Positions 1 to 10,190 of a stretch of 12,359 nt of DNA are shown piece after piece (positions within the stretch are counted from its first letter, which is position 1; the number at the start of each line of letters is the position of its first letter). This stretch comes from Suillus spraguei (taxonomy: Eukaryota > Basidiomycota > Agaricomycetes > Boletales > Suillaceae). Location of the stretch: NCBI GenBank assembly GCA_016800925.1, contig JABCPU010001206.1, positions 1 to 12,359 of the forward strand, written 5' to 3'. The position numbers and the translations under genes are program-made. The notes below the pieces were generated by a model. That model saw only the letters and a list, made by a program, of their open reading frames with translations. It searched no databases and was not told where the DNA came from.

Positions 1-236
1 TTCTTGATATCCAAGTCCGTTGTTTCTAGCCACAGTAATGAATTTTGATTCTACCATACTTAATTACGAGTCACAGCTACGCGGTATACTGAGCCAGCGG
101 ATACACGAGCCTACATTATACTTAAGACACTACACTATGCCAGTGAGGCAGTGAGAATGAAAAGGACGAGAATGAACCAGTCCTGAACAATGACATTACG
201 TAGATCTACTAAGATGATGCCCCGATAGAGATAGCT

Positions 237-1595
237 TCAAGCCTCGAGAAATTCCAGTACCTCCTCCACTGATGGACGATTTGCACTCTCAGTCGACCAG
301 CAGCGCCGCATGAATTTTAGGTGATTTGCTTGAATGTGCAGGGTGTTATTAATGGGCTCGCGGTATTTGAACTTTAATCCCATGACTTGCAGGGCAGTCT
401 TGATCCACCAATAGGGTGGTTTGTCGTATAACACCTGCGGATACCGTGTCAGCGTCATAAACAAACGTAAGTGAGACACTGACCTGAAGCATGATACACC
501 CAAGAGCATATATATCACTGGATTTGGTGGCACACTGTACGGTGTCACCGTCCTGGAGGACGACGAGCTCTGGAGCTGCCCAACGAACGGCGCCAGTTTG
601 GTAAGAGAATGCCGGGTTGGATTCTACCATGATATTCGAAACACCGAAGTCTGCAAGGCGCGGGGATCCATCGGCAGCAACCAAGACATTGTTCTATAGA
701 CACAGTCAGTTGAATCACGGAATGTACAGTGTGTGTGAACATACAATGGTGAGATCGCCGTGAATCACGTTGTTGTCATGGACTGTCGACAGCGTGGTTA
801 TCAGTCAAACCAGTCATTTCCAAGCCAATCCGTTACTTACGATATTTGAGCCCCTCAGTGATTTGCTTAAGCTTTGAGACACAGTAAGCTTCCGTAATCG
901 GCCTCGAAAGAGAAACTTACGATGCAACGCCTATCCATCGTCGTGAGGGTTTCATGTGCAAGGTAGGAATTCAATGTCCCATTCGGCATCCAGGGGGAAA
1001 CCAATGCTCGAAATGGACTAAAACCTGTTACGGTGCCATGCAAGCGTAATACATAGCAATGGTTTAATCTGGTCCAGACCTCGAGTTCGCGGTCAAGATT
1101 CTGCGTTCCACCGAAATGAAATTCAGACACGCGACAGTTCCAGCAGCTACGCAAACATACATGATTTATTTTGGCAATTTCCGTATCAGTGAGGCTTGGG
1201 AACCGTGGAGATTTGACTGCGACCTGAGCATAAGTGAGAAAAAGTATGGCGAAGATCAATGTGTGACATACCAATTCCGGAGTTGTGTCCCTGTTCAATA
1301 CGCATTTGTAGACATCTCCAAGTCCACCTGAAGCGATCGGAAAATTGGCTTGCCTGGTGGCAATGCTGTTGTCTATGATGAACGAATCATACGTTGATGT
1401 TTGAGCGGTTGTGATCTGAATTAGAGAAACAAGTTGCGAGTGCTCTTCCTCAGAGCTGAAATAGCGTCCGCTTTGCCCGTCCTCAGAGGAGGTCTCGCTT
1501 TCGGAAGGCCCAGTAGCGTCAGATACGGATGGTGAATTGGGTCGTTGAAAGTAAGCCGAGACTCGACGTGCAATAGTCTTCACAGGAGTTAGCAT
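237..1595 (-). CDS. TKL-type protein kinase (kinase 1), seven exons
   Basis: A protein kinase that should transfer phosphate from ATP to Ser/Thr or Tyr of unknown substrates. My exon model is 1595-1272, 1223-1161, 1100-921, 871-841, 782-745, 693-484 and 434-237, giving 347 residues. All six introns are 48-60 bp and GT..AG, and the frame is unbroken. Residues 1-80 are Ser/Glu-rich and probably disordered. Domain motifs in order: glycine loop IASGGLGDVYK (87-97), VAVK with ATP lysine at about 112, an alpha-C glutamate in RELEVW, catalytic loop HGDLTINN (Asp 209, Asn 214), DFG (227-229), RWAAPE (249-254), SDIYALG, and C-terminal RCW...RP. All catalytic residues are present. The HGDL loop and RWAAPE place it with the tyrosine-kinase-like families expanded in mushroom fungi (family knowledge). 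An in-frame stop lies upstream of the chosen ATG with no Met between. No membrane segment or accessory domain is visible. The family is clear; the substrate is unknown. Confidence 0.88.
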
Positions 1596-2849
1596 ATTGA
1601 TAGGAGAAGCACAGACACCAAGGTATGCGGATGCGTTTTCCTAGCAACAGTGATTTGCCGTTTTATACACAAGAACCACAGCAGTTACCGTTAAAATCGC
1701 AAAGTAAATCCACCAGCAGTTCCGGGGAGTAGAAATTGCAGAGGGCGCACAGTAGAAACCGCAGCCGGCATAGACTGAATGAAATCCACGCTGAATGCTG
1801 GTCTTCCACCACGCTGAATGCCAGTTTCTAAACGAATCGATTAGAGAAAGGTGGTCAATGAGCTCATCAGACTTCTTGAAGCGTGTTCAGGGATGTGACC
1901 GGCGCAGCTATCAATTGAAATCTTGGCGCAAACTGCAATATTGGTGGAACATGGATCTTGATAACCAAATCTATGCCAGCAAATGCTGCCTATCGTCTGA
2001 CTTTGAGCGCTGAGAAATATGCGCTCATCCTTAAAATGAATGATTCCACAAGTAACTCGAGGCGGCGCCTACTTTATGATTCGTGGTGTTCTGTCCACAG
2101 TAAGTCCCTTGTTTGAACTTACCATATCGGATAAAGGGAACTCACATCCTGATCATCGATCAATCATATTGAACTGCCTGGACTGTCCCTTCAAAGCCTT
2201 ACGGTCCATCATCCACGGAAACTCGAGTGATGTGTGTGCGCATCTAAGTATAAAGTTGCTTCGAATTTCAACAGAATACTCTTCTGTTGCCTGAAATGGG
2301 AGAAACCGGCCTCGCGGATTCTCTGTTGGTAACACTGTTAGTAATTCAAGCCTCGAGGCATGATACCCTGGATGCGAAAGATAGCACATATTACCTGGGA
2401 TTTGATGAGGTGTTGGCGGTATTCTCCGGAAGTTTAATCCCGGAAGGATCATGCTTCCGAGTCAGTGCATGTGATGATCGATAGTGAGTAGCTGGCTCGC
2501 TGGCCTCAAGCCTGAGGACAAATAAGTCCTATCATTGGAAGTACATGGAACAAATAGTTCCCTGCATATCACGGGGTAGAAACGGCCAATCCAAACCTAC
2601 ATAATTGATGGCAACCGGAATTTTGCTCAAGGGTTAGTGGTGATGGTCAGGAAACATGAAGCGTCTATTGGAGCTCTGAAGAATAAATCTACGAAAGGAC
2701 AAGCAATCAATCTGCAAATGCCCATTGCGTGTGGATAGACATTAACCTGAGGTTATTGAGGTCATCGATTTAATGACTTACTATTGAGTACCGTAGGTCT
2801 AACAGATGGGCAGATCATGTGGCAAAAGTATGACGCGACGCGATACACG
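1596..2849. other. Intergenic stretch without a recognisable gene
   Basis: This 1.25 kb lies between the start of kinase 1 and the end of the VPS11 gene, both read leftwards, so it should hold the kinase 1 promoter and the VPS11 3' UTR. Open frames of 65-100 codons occur on both strands, but none shows a known motif, and none joins to another across convincing splice sites. A short direct repeat, ccacgctgaatgc, is present at 1786-1798 and 1809-1821. No clear TATA box is seen next to the kinase 1 start. A lineage-specific gene with many introns cannot be excluded. Confidence 0.4.
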
Positions 2850-5800
2850 TTATACAGCAACATCATCCAATCGAGTCATATTCAACACCCCCTTACCAAA
2901 TCCACTGGCAACCGCTTTAAACCCGTTATCTTGCACATCCGCGAGAACAGCTCGTGTTGATCTGCCATCCTCTCATTATTCCTCCGAATTTCCTGAATGA
3001 CACCATGTTGGCGGACGCAAAGCGGGCATTCAGTCTCGTGGTCCAACAGGCACCTATATTAAATGTACGTTAGTACTGACATGAGATAACCAGGCGAGAG
3101 ATGTGATTTCGAGAAAAGGAATAGATCGATTTAAATAATGAATAGGCGAGATACATACCGCTGGTGATATGAGTGGTTGCACATGAAATGAACACTGGGA
3201 AGGTCGAGCTGACCGCTGCACTGAGAGCAGCGCGTCACACTAAACACTTTTGCATGCATCGGGTCCTCTAGTTCAGCCACTTGCTTCAGCTTCGCATTCG
3301 TCTCCAGCCGGTAAGAGTTGATCAGTTGCTGGTCCTGTGACACGAAAAATCATCAGCGTGAAAACGAGAAAGAAATGCGAGGAATTCACAGTCTGCACTT
3401 CCTCCCTTGCCTCCTTGATGCGACCCATCAGCCAGTTCTTGACAAGTCCTACGCTCGCTACTCCATTCCTACTCAGTATCTGGACTACACCAAGTGGAGG
3501 TATTGTTCGCTCCTTCTCGATATGTTCCAGAATCTTCTCCACATCCGCCTGGTGCCGCGTGAGTAGCTCCGGCGTGCTTGTCAAGAAGCGCAGCACTAGC
3601 TCATAGAGGTGTGGGTGCGTTGGACCATATCGTACAAGGGCCTGTACAACTTCTGTTGATGCGGAGGACTCGGATGGCGATGCGTTGTGCTTGTCCATCC
3701 AAAACCGTAAAACATCCTCATACATCCCTAGTTTCTCCCAAAATATGACCAGACCTCGAGTATAGCTGTAGCTGCTGCATAGAATCAATGCATGTGTCTT
3801 ATCACACGGTAGAGAGTCGCTCGTCAGAATTTTGAGTGCCTTGTCCTGTTGTTCCGGAGAACCCCCGTCAAGGTAGAGCTCAAGTAACGTGTTCCAAACT
3901 GCTGCCTGATTACGCTTCTCCGAGTCTTCGTCTTCGCCGGAACTCACATTTGGAAGAGAAGATGGGAGAGAGGATAGCGACTGTCCCCACCGACGTGCGG
4001 CTACGCTTTCCAGGAAACGGACAAAATATGACGGGTGATCGACAAAATGTGCAAAATAGAGCGTAGGTGAAGGTCGTTTTTCTTTGGATGGTGTTGGTGC
4101 GCTGGGCTGTGTTTCTTGAGGCTCCGTGAGGTCTTCCCCTTCATCTGCTTTGAGTTCCTCAACTTTGTCTTCCGCCGCGGGTGCACGGAGAGGGCAAGAT
4201 ACGAGAGGTACGATGGGGCGCTGACCGCCGGTGTACTCGACTGTTGCGGAGTAGTGTCCTCTGCTTCGGGTACGGTGAGAGGCCCAGAAATGGTGCAAAG
4301 ATCGATGAGGAGCTGTGTCGTCTCCTCTGGGAGATTATCTAACATAGCGCGTCCGTACCTTGCGAGGTTACTTTCTGCCTATATAAATGCGTTAGCCTCA
4401 TATAGGGAAAAAATACAAACAGAAACGATGAAGATTGGACTTACCGCGACAGCTCCCAAGTGTCTCAAATACGTCAATGCCTCTCCATACTTTCCAGCGT
4501 CCTCAATCATAACCCTCAGATAATCCTCGTGCCGTTTATAGCGCTTTGCAAGGTAGCTGGCATGATCAAAGTACCCTGCCTGCCTGCACACCCGGATAGC
4601 AGTGTCCAGGTCAAATGGAAGGTCGCCATTCGACTCCGCTGCACCAGAGCGTCGAGACTCTGTTTTAATGAAGCTGTCCAAGCGTGCGACGTCTTTTAGT
4701 TTAGTGTAGGTATTAAGCAGAAGAGTGGTATGATCAGCGTTTGCGAGGCCAAGGGCATGTAGTTCTTGCAGATAGGTAACAAGATTGTGTATGCGCTGAG
4801 CATCCAGGAACTGTACCACAAATGTCAGATCTGTCGTGTTGGGAAAAAAAACACGAACAACAGACTTTTCTAACGACGTAACTCGGTTTCACCCACCCTA
4901 TCGTCTTCACATAGCACGTCATTGCGCCATCCCAATCTCCTTTTGTGTAGAGGTAGTCACCGTGCTGACGGTGAATATCAGCTACGTAGCTCTCGTCGAG
5001 GTGCTGTGTCTGTGCAAGACTCAGTGCAAGTGGGTAAAGAGCTTTTGCGTACAACATGGAGAGTTTCGCAGAGGTAGATTTCTCGCCAAGGCGAGTCAGC
5101 TAAACAAGAGTAGCAACGTCAGATTCAAAAGCAACGCACAGTGCTGAACATTGTTGGGACACACCTGCCCACCATTCGTGAGGATGTAAATATTTCCCCA
5201 CTCCGAGATCACCCCTTTGATACCCTCCGCGAACATCCCGGTATATCCAACTACCTTATTCTCCATGTCAAACACAGTCACCCTTGACGCATCACCGTCT
5301 CCACCTGCCGCTTGTGCCCCAAGCTTTCGCGCAGCAGATGACGTTGAAACCGTCGTGGGTGGCGAAACAACTATTACATAGTTAAGGTGGGTGTGGATCG
5401 ACGACTTGTAGCCTGTCAAAACGTAATGTCACTTCTCAGTACGTAGATTCGTACCAATCCACCCACCTTCATAAGCATATGGCGGCTCCCTCCCCTGTAA
5501 ACCATACCCATACACTGCCTCGTCTCTTGCAAGCACGATCTTCTCGGCGCGCCAATCCATCACCGCGCATCCTAGTCCACATCCAATATCATCCAATAAT
5601 ACGCTAGATCCTCCACTCCCTTTTCCGGACACGTGGTACAAGTATACCGAGTTCGTAGTCACAATGAAAAGATGCAAGTTGTTATCCTTAGCATCGGCAT
5701 TAGTAGGATTGGGAAGTTCTCGGAAACCGAGGCCTGTGATAGGTTCGGGGATGATTCATGAATGGTGCGTGTCTTCGGAAGTGCAGTCAGGGATGATGCG

Positions 5801-6612
5801 GAAGATAGCGACTGGTCCAAGTGCCTGTAAAGTAGCACGGTCCCGTCGGCTAAGCCGATAGCGAGGAAAGACAGCGTAGAAGAAAGTGCAAAGCAAGAGA
5901 CCTAAATTACAAGCTCACCAAGCGAAAGCTGGACGTAGTAAGCCACTCACCGGATGAGGCTTATTGCTAGGCTGAACCTTGGAAGATCTCAACAACACTG
6001 GTGCTTGAGTTCTCGGGTCCATCTTCTCGAGATCCCAAATCTTCAACAAACTACCCGTACTGCATCCTCCTCCCCAATTGTTACCAACACACCCTTCCTC
6101 TCTGCCATGTGCATTACTCGTCCCCCCATATGTGCGACCCAACTCGTTGTCGACACGAACTCCTTGTTGAGAATATGTATACTGCCGTGAATATCCGCAG
6201 CGAGTAGTCCAGCACTGGAGGAGACGATAGTCGAAATTTCTGACGCGTTTTTGAAGATCTCGGGTGAGCTAGCCAGGTCATGGATGTCCTTTACAGGGTG
6301 AACATCGAAGAACACAAATTGGCGAAGCTGAAGAGGCCTGGTAATTGAGGGCAACTACAAGATCTGACAGTGGCCAACATACCGCAGTAGCAGCTACACC
6401 AGTCGTATTTGCCATTGAACTTACCACCAAAATAGACTGCTGCAGTTTGTGACAAGGGAGGATTCGAACAACGCTGGAACCTATCTTGTTTCGAGTCGCT
6501 ACTGTGGGAACACTGAAGTGTTGTAATGTAGGAACAATATATAGGTGACTATATTAGAGTTAGTAGTGAAACTCAGTAGTACTGACTGTGTCACGTACTG
6601 AGGCGCTGACAT
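2850..6612 (-). CDS. VPS11: VPS11/PEP5, HOPS/CORVET tethering subunit and RING protein (frame broken in four places)
   Basis: Homologue of Vps11 (Pep5), a core subunit of the HOPS and CORVET complexes that tether endosomes and vacuoles before fusion. Preferred exons: 6612-6599, 6337-5951, 5901-5467, 5412-5165, 5099-4866, 4810-4445, 4378-3390, 3334-3159 and 3053-2850. The expected protein is about 1018 residues, near yeast Pep5 (1029). Visible blocks: N-terminal RQFVFFD and KIWDLEK (beta-propeller); HGDYLYTKGDWDGAM, FLDAQRIHNL and ANADHTTLLLNTYTKLKD (clathrin-type helical repeats); ETTQLLIDLC; LYFAHFVDH; then RING CSQC...CNH..H..C...CPLC (about 928-963) and a tail with GFKAVASGFGKGV. Each of four exons lacks one base: near 6050-6075, 5745-5760, 4170-4225 and 2930-2960. 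Without the last correction the frame ends at 2882. The losses may be sequencing errors or real decay. The 5' end is uncertain: ATG 6612 gives the family-like start MSAPQ but needs a 261-bp first intron, while ATG 6415 is an alternative. Confidence 0.85.
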
Positions 6613-6856
6613 AACATATCATGTATCTACTACTCTGGATTCATCGCGAAACATAGCCAGATCTGCGAGCATATCTAGGAAATCTCAGAGGACACGTTGT
6701 CATGAGCAGACAACTCCAAGCATGGGAGCAGCAAGAGCGGGTTCTCAAAAGAGATATGAAGGTATGAAATGTCGTGATCATTATATTGTACAGAGCGCGA
6801 GACGGAAGATACAACATATAGAAAACTGGTATGGTACCACGAGCCACATAGGATAG

Positions 6857-8104
6857 TCAGGAGGTGTCTAGTAGTTTGAGCTGTCGCCGTATAAATATCA
6901 CGACTTCGTTGGCTGAAGGCCTGCGTTCCGGCTCATCAGACCAGCACTTCTGCATGAAATCCCATAGAGGATCCGTGATGGGTGGAGTCACTGGTCGAGC
7001 AGGTCGCCGGCCTTTAAGTATCTGCACGGTAACTTGATGGTCACTACGAAATTCGGAATACGGAACTTTTCCCGTGAAGACCTGGGAAGAGAGTGATAAT
7101 TACATTGCACGGTATTAAGGTCTGTCTACAAACCTGCAACATGATGCATCCGAAAGAATAGATGTCTGATGCCAACTGGGGCGAGCTGATTAGCTCGTCA
7201 TCTTCTGGAACTTGAAAGTTTTCAGGTGCGGCCCATCGCACATTGCTTCTGATATATGACGTCCCATGAAGCTCAGCACAAAAAGTGAGCATTCCATGGT
7301 CAGCCACGAAGGCGGTGCCGCTCTCGTCGATGAGAATATTGTTCTGAGTCACGTCAAAAATTGATTTGATGAAAAAGGTATCCGTGGTACTCACGCCGGT
7401 GAGATCACCGTGTACTATATGGTTGGAGTGCACTAATAATAGTCATATTAGCTTTGCGCTGGATACCGACGTTTACTGCGTACAATACTCAAGAGCTGAA
7501 GCGACATCTTTGAGCTGTGACAGTAAAGATTAAGATATGAGGTATATCATGCAGAAACGCTCACAATTTGGAGCATTCGAGTGAGAGTGAGTTTTCGGAA
7601 ATCACGTTCGAGAAGCATGGTAAGTGAGCCTTTGTCCATCCATGGGGAGACGATGGCAGGCAGCGGACCAAACCCCTGAGTTACTCCCAGAAAAGGTAAG
7701 AGATTGGGATGTTTCAGCTGAGTGTTCCGCTGCAAGTCGTGTTCCAGCCTCTGAAGTGTTATACATTAGCAAATAAACGCATGGTAACCAACACCCAAAC
7801 CTCGATAATGTTTGTCTTGCAACTGTCATTCGCAATTTCAAGTCGTAAACACTTTACTGCGACCTGGTAAAGGGAACAACAGTCAATTATGAACAGATTA
7901 ATAGGTGTAAACTCGAAACTCTACCGTGATTCGAGGGTGCTTGCGTATGCATTTCCAGACATCGCCAAAGCTGCCTTGAGCGACAGGATATTGTGATAGT
8001 TCCTTGCTTATTTGCTCTGTGAGGTCGAGCAGACTAATAACCCGCAGACTCAATAAAAATGCGTGGGATAAATGCAGATACAAACTTATTTGCATTCTTG
8101 TCAT
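6857..8104 (-). CDS. TKL-type protein kinase (kinase 2), paralogue of kinase 1, with DHG motif
   Basis: A second protein kinase on the same strand. Exons: 8104-8086, 8016-7925, 7863-7801, 7750-7565, 7514-7484, 7432-7395, 7343-7134 and 7081-6857, giving about 287 residues with an unbroken frame. Motifs: glycine loop VAQGSFGDVWKC (18-29), VAVK (lysine 41), LKHPNLLPFLGV, catalytic loop HGDLTGNN (Asp 140, Asn 145), DHG at 158-160 in place of DFG, RWAAPE, SDIYSFGCIMLQ and KCWSDEPERRPS. The metal-binding Asp is kept, so activity is plausible, but the Phe-to-His change is unusual. Exons of 63, 31, 38 and 210 bp match kinase 1 exactly, so the two are paralogues. The N-terminus is uncertain: the first exon of about six codons rests on a GTTTGT donor, and an alternative acceptor at 8033 would give a different start. 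It ends 244 bp before the preferred VPS11 start, so that gap should hold the VPS11 promoter. Confidence 0.83.
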
Positions 8105-8798
8105 GTATTGTTTTGACGTTCGCCGAAGTTGAACCAAGTAACAAGCGTAACTTGCTCCACCACTTGTTCAGAAAAGCTTGAATCCAGGGGGGAACCAGAA
8201 TTTCATATCGAAAGGAGACAATGTTCCGCGGTAACCAGGCTGCAACTCTTTATGAGAACCGTTTATCTATGCTTCTGTCTGAAAAAGGTTTAATTGACAT
8301 AACCCCCTAGACCTTTAGTTGGTATTCCTTCGGTAGCATCGTCCTGACCTTGGATCTTGCAAGAATTTGCCTTTCTAATCCCATGATCACAAAATTCAAT
8401 TCCTGGAGTGGGAATGACACTAACGAGCGATCGGTACCATCAAAACTTTAGGTAAGGCACGAGGCTGTACAGGATCGAGTAAGCGCAATGGATTACTGAA
8501 TTTACATGCAGCTACCTCATGCCTGGCTTTAGGGTTGAACGTCTGAACCCTACCCACGGCTCGCTTTACTCCCATCACTTATTCCCCCTCATTGATTCAG
8601 AGGACAATGTCAGGAAGTACCCCTACTGCTTATATCTCTAGAATTTACTACTTATCATGTAAGGTAGAGCTCGTTCAAATCCATCCTATGTCACGTGACA
8701 AAGTGTGACCGTCAACAACTAAGCACAGCAATTTGCATAATAAGAGAGGCCGGCGGTATTGTCCAAAAAAAGCGTGCATTTGTTTTTGAAAAGTAGTC
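8105..8798. other. Intergenic region upstream of kinase 2
   Basis: No gene is seen on either strand. The stretch should hold the kinase 2 promoter, since that gene reads leftwards from about 8104. It contains a ten-base palindrome with a CACGTG core near 8691. It borders the left inverted repeat of the transposon remnant. Further coding sequence of kinase 2 upstream of 8104 cannot be excluded, because the frame through its first exon stays open to a TGA just beyond 8150. Confidence 0.4.
8691..8700. promoter_or_regulatory. Palindrome gtcacgtgac with CACGTG E-box core
   Basis: A perfect ten-base palindrome with a CACGTG core, the kind of site bound by fungal basic helix-loop-helix factors such as Pho4 and Cbf1 relatives. 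It sits about 590 bp upstream of the proposed kinase 2 start and about 100 bp from the transposon's left repeat. A site of this size can occur by chance, so function is only a possibility. Confidence 0.2.
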
Positions 8799-9010
8799 CT
8801 ACAAAGATCGATTTTTATCTCAACAATGAAGCAAGCTATTGACATGGTCCAAGCGACAAAACTGATCAGAAAAATCGAACGCAGACGACCAGCGAAAAAA
8901 ACTAAGCGATTCGGTGAAGTTGGTGGTCACCTGCTCTCAGAGCTGACAGTTTACAAAGATTGATTTTTATTTCAGTAACGAAGCAAGATAATGACAAGCA
9001 GTAAGATACA
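8799..9010 (+). repeat. Left inverted repeat of the transposon (long module, short module, diverged long module)
   Basis: About 8801-8901 matches the reverse complement of about 10037-10139 with few differences, and 8902-8953 (taagcgattcggtgaag through gctctcagagc) matches the reverse complement of the short module at 9985-10035 and again at 10141-10190. After 8953 a second, more diverged copy of the long module begins (tttacaaagattgatttttatt) and fades near 9060. Open frames across this repeat exist only because the repeat happens to lack stops. The outermost short module seen at the other end is missing here. Confidence 0.8.
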
Positions 9011-9343
9011 AACTTGATAAGAACAATGAGGTGCAGATGACTGTAGAATGAATGGAACGATCTGGCAAAGTGGACACTTGTCTCATGTCTAGTACTAGTA
9101 TAAAAACCAAATTCACACACATCTCACTTTTCCTGGTCTGCTACATTGTCTCGCAGGATGGCAAAGGCTCCTGCACGAGTGTGCAAGGTCAAGGAGCCTT
9201 GTAAATGTGGCCATCCTCCAAAAAGCAATCACAGCTCCCCAGTGGTACACAGGTAGATCCTCCAAGTCAGGAAGTCATCTCAAAGACTAAACCACGGCCA
9301 TGGCCCATTCCACCAAAAAAAGCCTGGCACTTCGTCAGCAGCC

Positions 9344-9940
9344 ACAATGCCAGGTGGATCCAGCTCCGCACCAGATGTCGGCGGAGCTCTCATCGACAAA
9401 AATGAGTTGGTCGGGTCTATACTTGAGGCCAATCTGATACATGTACTCAGCACATTTATCAAGGTTCCGCTCTCTTGTTTCTCGAGTGATCTATTGCACA
9501 CATCAATCAAACATCATTGTCAATGAGAATCAAGACACTCACTTTCTTCCTTAAATATCCCATGTGATGAAGCGTTCGCCAGATGGTGGACAATGACAGG
9601 TGTTTCCCATGAGCCTTGCTAATCTCATCACGGAGCTCATCTACATACATATCACAGCTGCAGGACAAACAGCCATGCATGTACTTTTATACGTCAGAAT
9701 TTGCACAGAAAGAGATTGAATATGGATGCACCTTGATATCTTCCAAGTCCATCATTCAAGTTCTACCACTCTTACCCCTCTGACTTTCTACGGCTTCCCA
9801 GTCAATTTATAGCATCACGCAATCCTTTCTATTGTTGATTTGCTTGCACCAGTGTATGCCATGATTTCAGACATGTCAAGGAGTGTTAGCATTTGGATGA
9901 TAATTTTGCATAGTTCTTGCGATGATGTGTGACCTTTCAT
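9344..9940 (-). pseudogene. Degenerate DDE_3 (Tc1/mariner-type) transposase
   Basis: Remnant of the element's transposase, which would have bound the inverted repeats and cut and rejoined DNA. Reading leftwards: 9940-9815 encodes a helix-turn-helix-like start (SSQELCKIIIQML ... YTGASKSTIERIA) and then meets a stop. 9657-9543 encodes CDMYVDELRDEISKAHGK followed by LSLSTIWRTLHHMGYLRKK, typical of the segment before the catalytic core. 9490 onward encodes RPDQLIFVDESSADIW, whose VDES holds the first catalytic Asp of the DDE_3 family, and then hits a stop near 9344. Introns with GT..AG ends seem preserved (9731-9658 and 9542-9491). Further left, minus-strand AILRDNV near 9140-9160 might be the second catalytic Asp, but that is weak. 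Stops and frame changes between 9815 and 9732 and after 9344 show that it is dead. Confidence 0.78.
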
Positions 9941-9984
9941 AGTGGGGTAAGGGAGACATTTGACCGGAGAAAAAAGTGTTGTTG

Positions 9985-10190
9985 TAGACTGTTGGCTCTG
10001 AGAGCAGGTGACCACCAACTTCACTGAATCGCTTAGTTTTTTTTTCGCTGGTCGTCTGCATTCAATTTTTCTGATCAGTTTTGTTGCTTGGACTATGTCA
10101 ATAGCTTGCTTTGTTGTTGAGATAAAAATTAATCTTTGTAGACTGTCGGCTCTGAGAGCAGGTGACCACCAACTTCACCGAATTGCTTAG
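9985..10190 (-). repeat. Right inverted repeat of the transposon (short, long, short modules)
   Basis: Read on the minus strand from 10190, the order is short module (taagcaattcggtgaag to ccgacagtc), long module (tacaaagattaatttttatc to gcgaaaaaaaaac), then a second short module ending near 9985. The two short copies differ at only a few of about 50 positions and each contains the palindrome ggtggtcacc. The same sequence in reverse orientation forms the left end. The homopolymer in the long module is nine A here against seven on the left. Confidence 0.82.

Larger units (their letters stand above)
8799..10190 (-). mobile_element. Decayed Tc1/mariner-like DNA transposon with long composite inverted repeats
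   Basis: The 1.4 kb interval is bounded by long inverted repeats and encloses a decayed DDE_3-type transposase on the minus strand, which fits a Tc1/mariner-superfamily element. The ends are not simple: each consists of two modules, one of about 50 bp starting taagcgattcggtgaag and one of about 105 bp. The left end appears to lack the outermost short module, so it is truncated or rearranged, and no clean TA target duplication could be assigned. Inside, beyond the transposase, 9164-9171 and 9193-9200 form a small inverted pair (aaggctcc/ggagcctt). The element cannot move on its own, because its transposase carries stop codons. Confidence 0.75.

Noticed and set aside
2040..2484. Overlapping open frames of 65-99 codons on both strands
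   Set aside because: No family motif, no codon or splice pattern favouring one strand, and none joins a neighbouring gene.
4170..4300. An intron as explanation of the VPS11 frame change in the large exon
   Set aside because: The only GT..AG choice that restores frame is 38 bases with a weak gtaccc donor and a gag acceptor, and it removes the block APSYLSYLAL, which from memory looks conserved in basidiomycete VPS11. One missing base is simpler.
6440..6500. tRNA-like box ggattcgaac
   Set aside because: On the minus strand it reads gttcgaatcc, but the flanks cannot form the T-arm stem and no A box or anticodon arm is at the right distance.
237..8104. A functional operon-like link between the kinases and VPS11
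   Set aside because: Fungal genes are transcribed singly, each gene has its own upstream gap, and neither kinase carries an endosomal or vacuolar targeting feature.
8902..9120. Minus-strand 72-codon frame similar to a plus-strand frame at 10008-10190
   Set aside because: Both frames are the two arms of the transposon's inverted repeat. The peptide similarity reflects the DNA repeat, and no protein motif is present.
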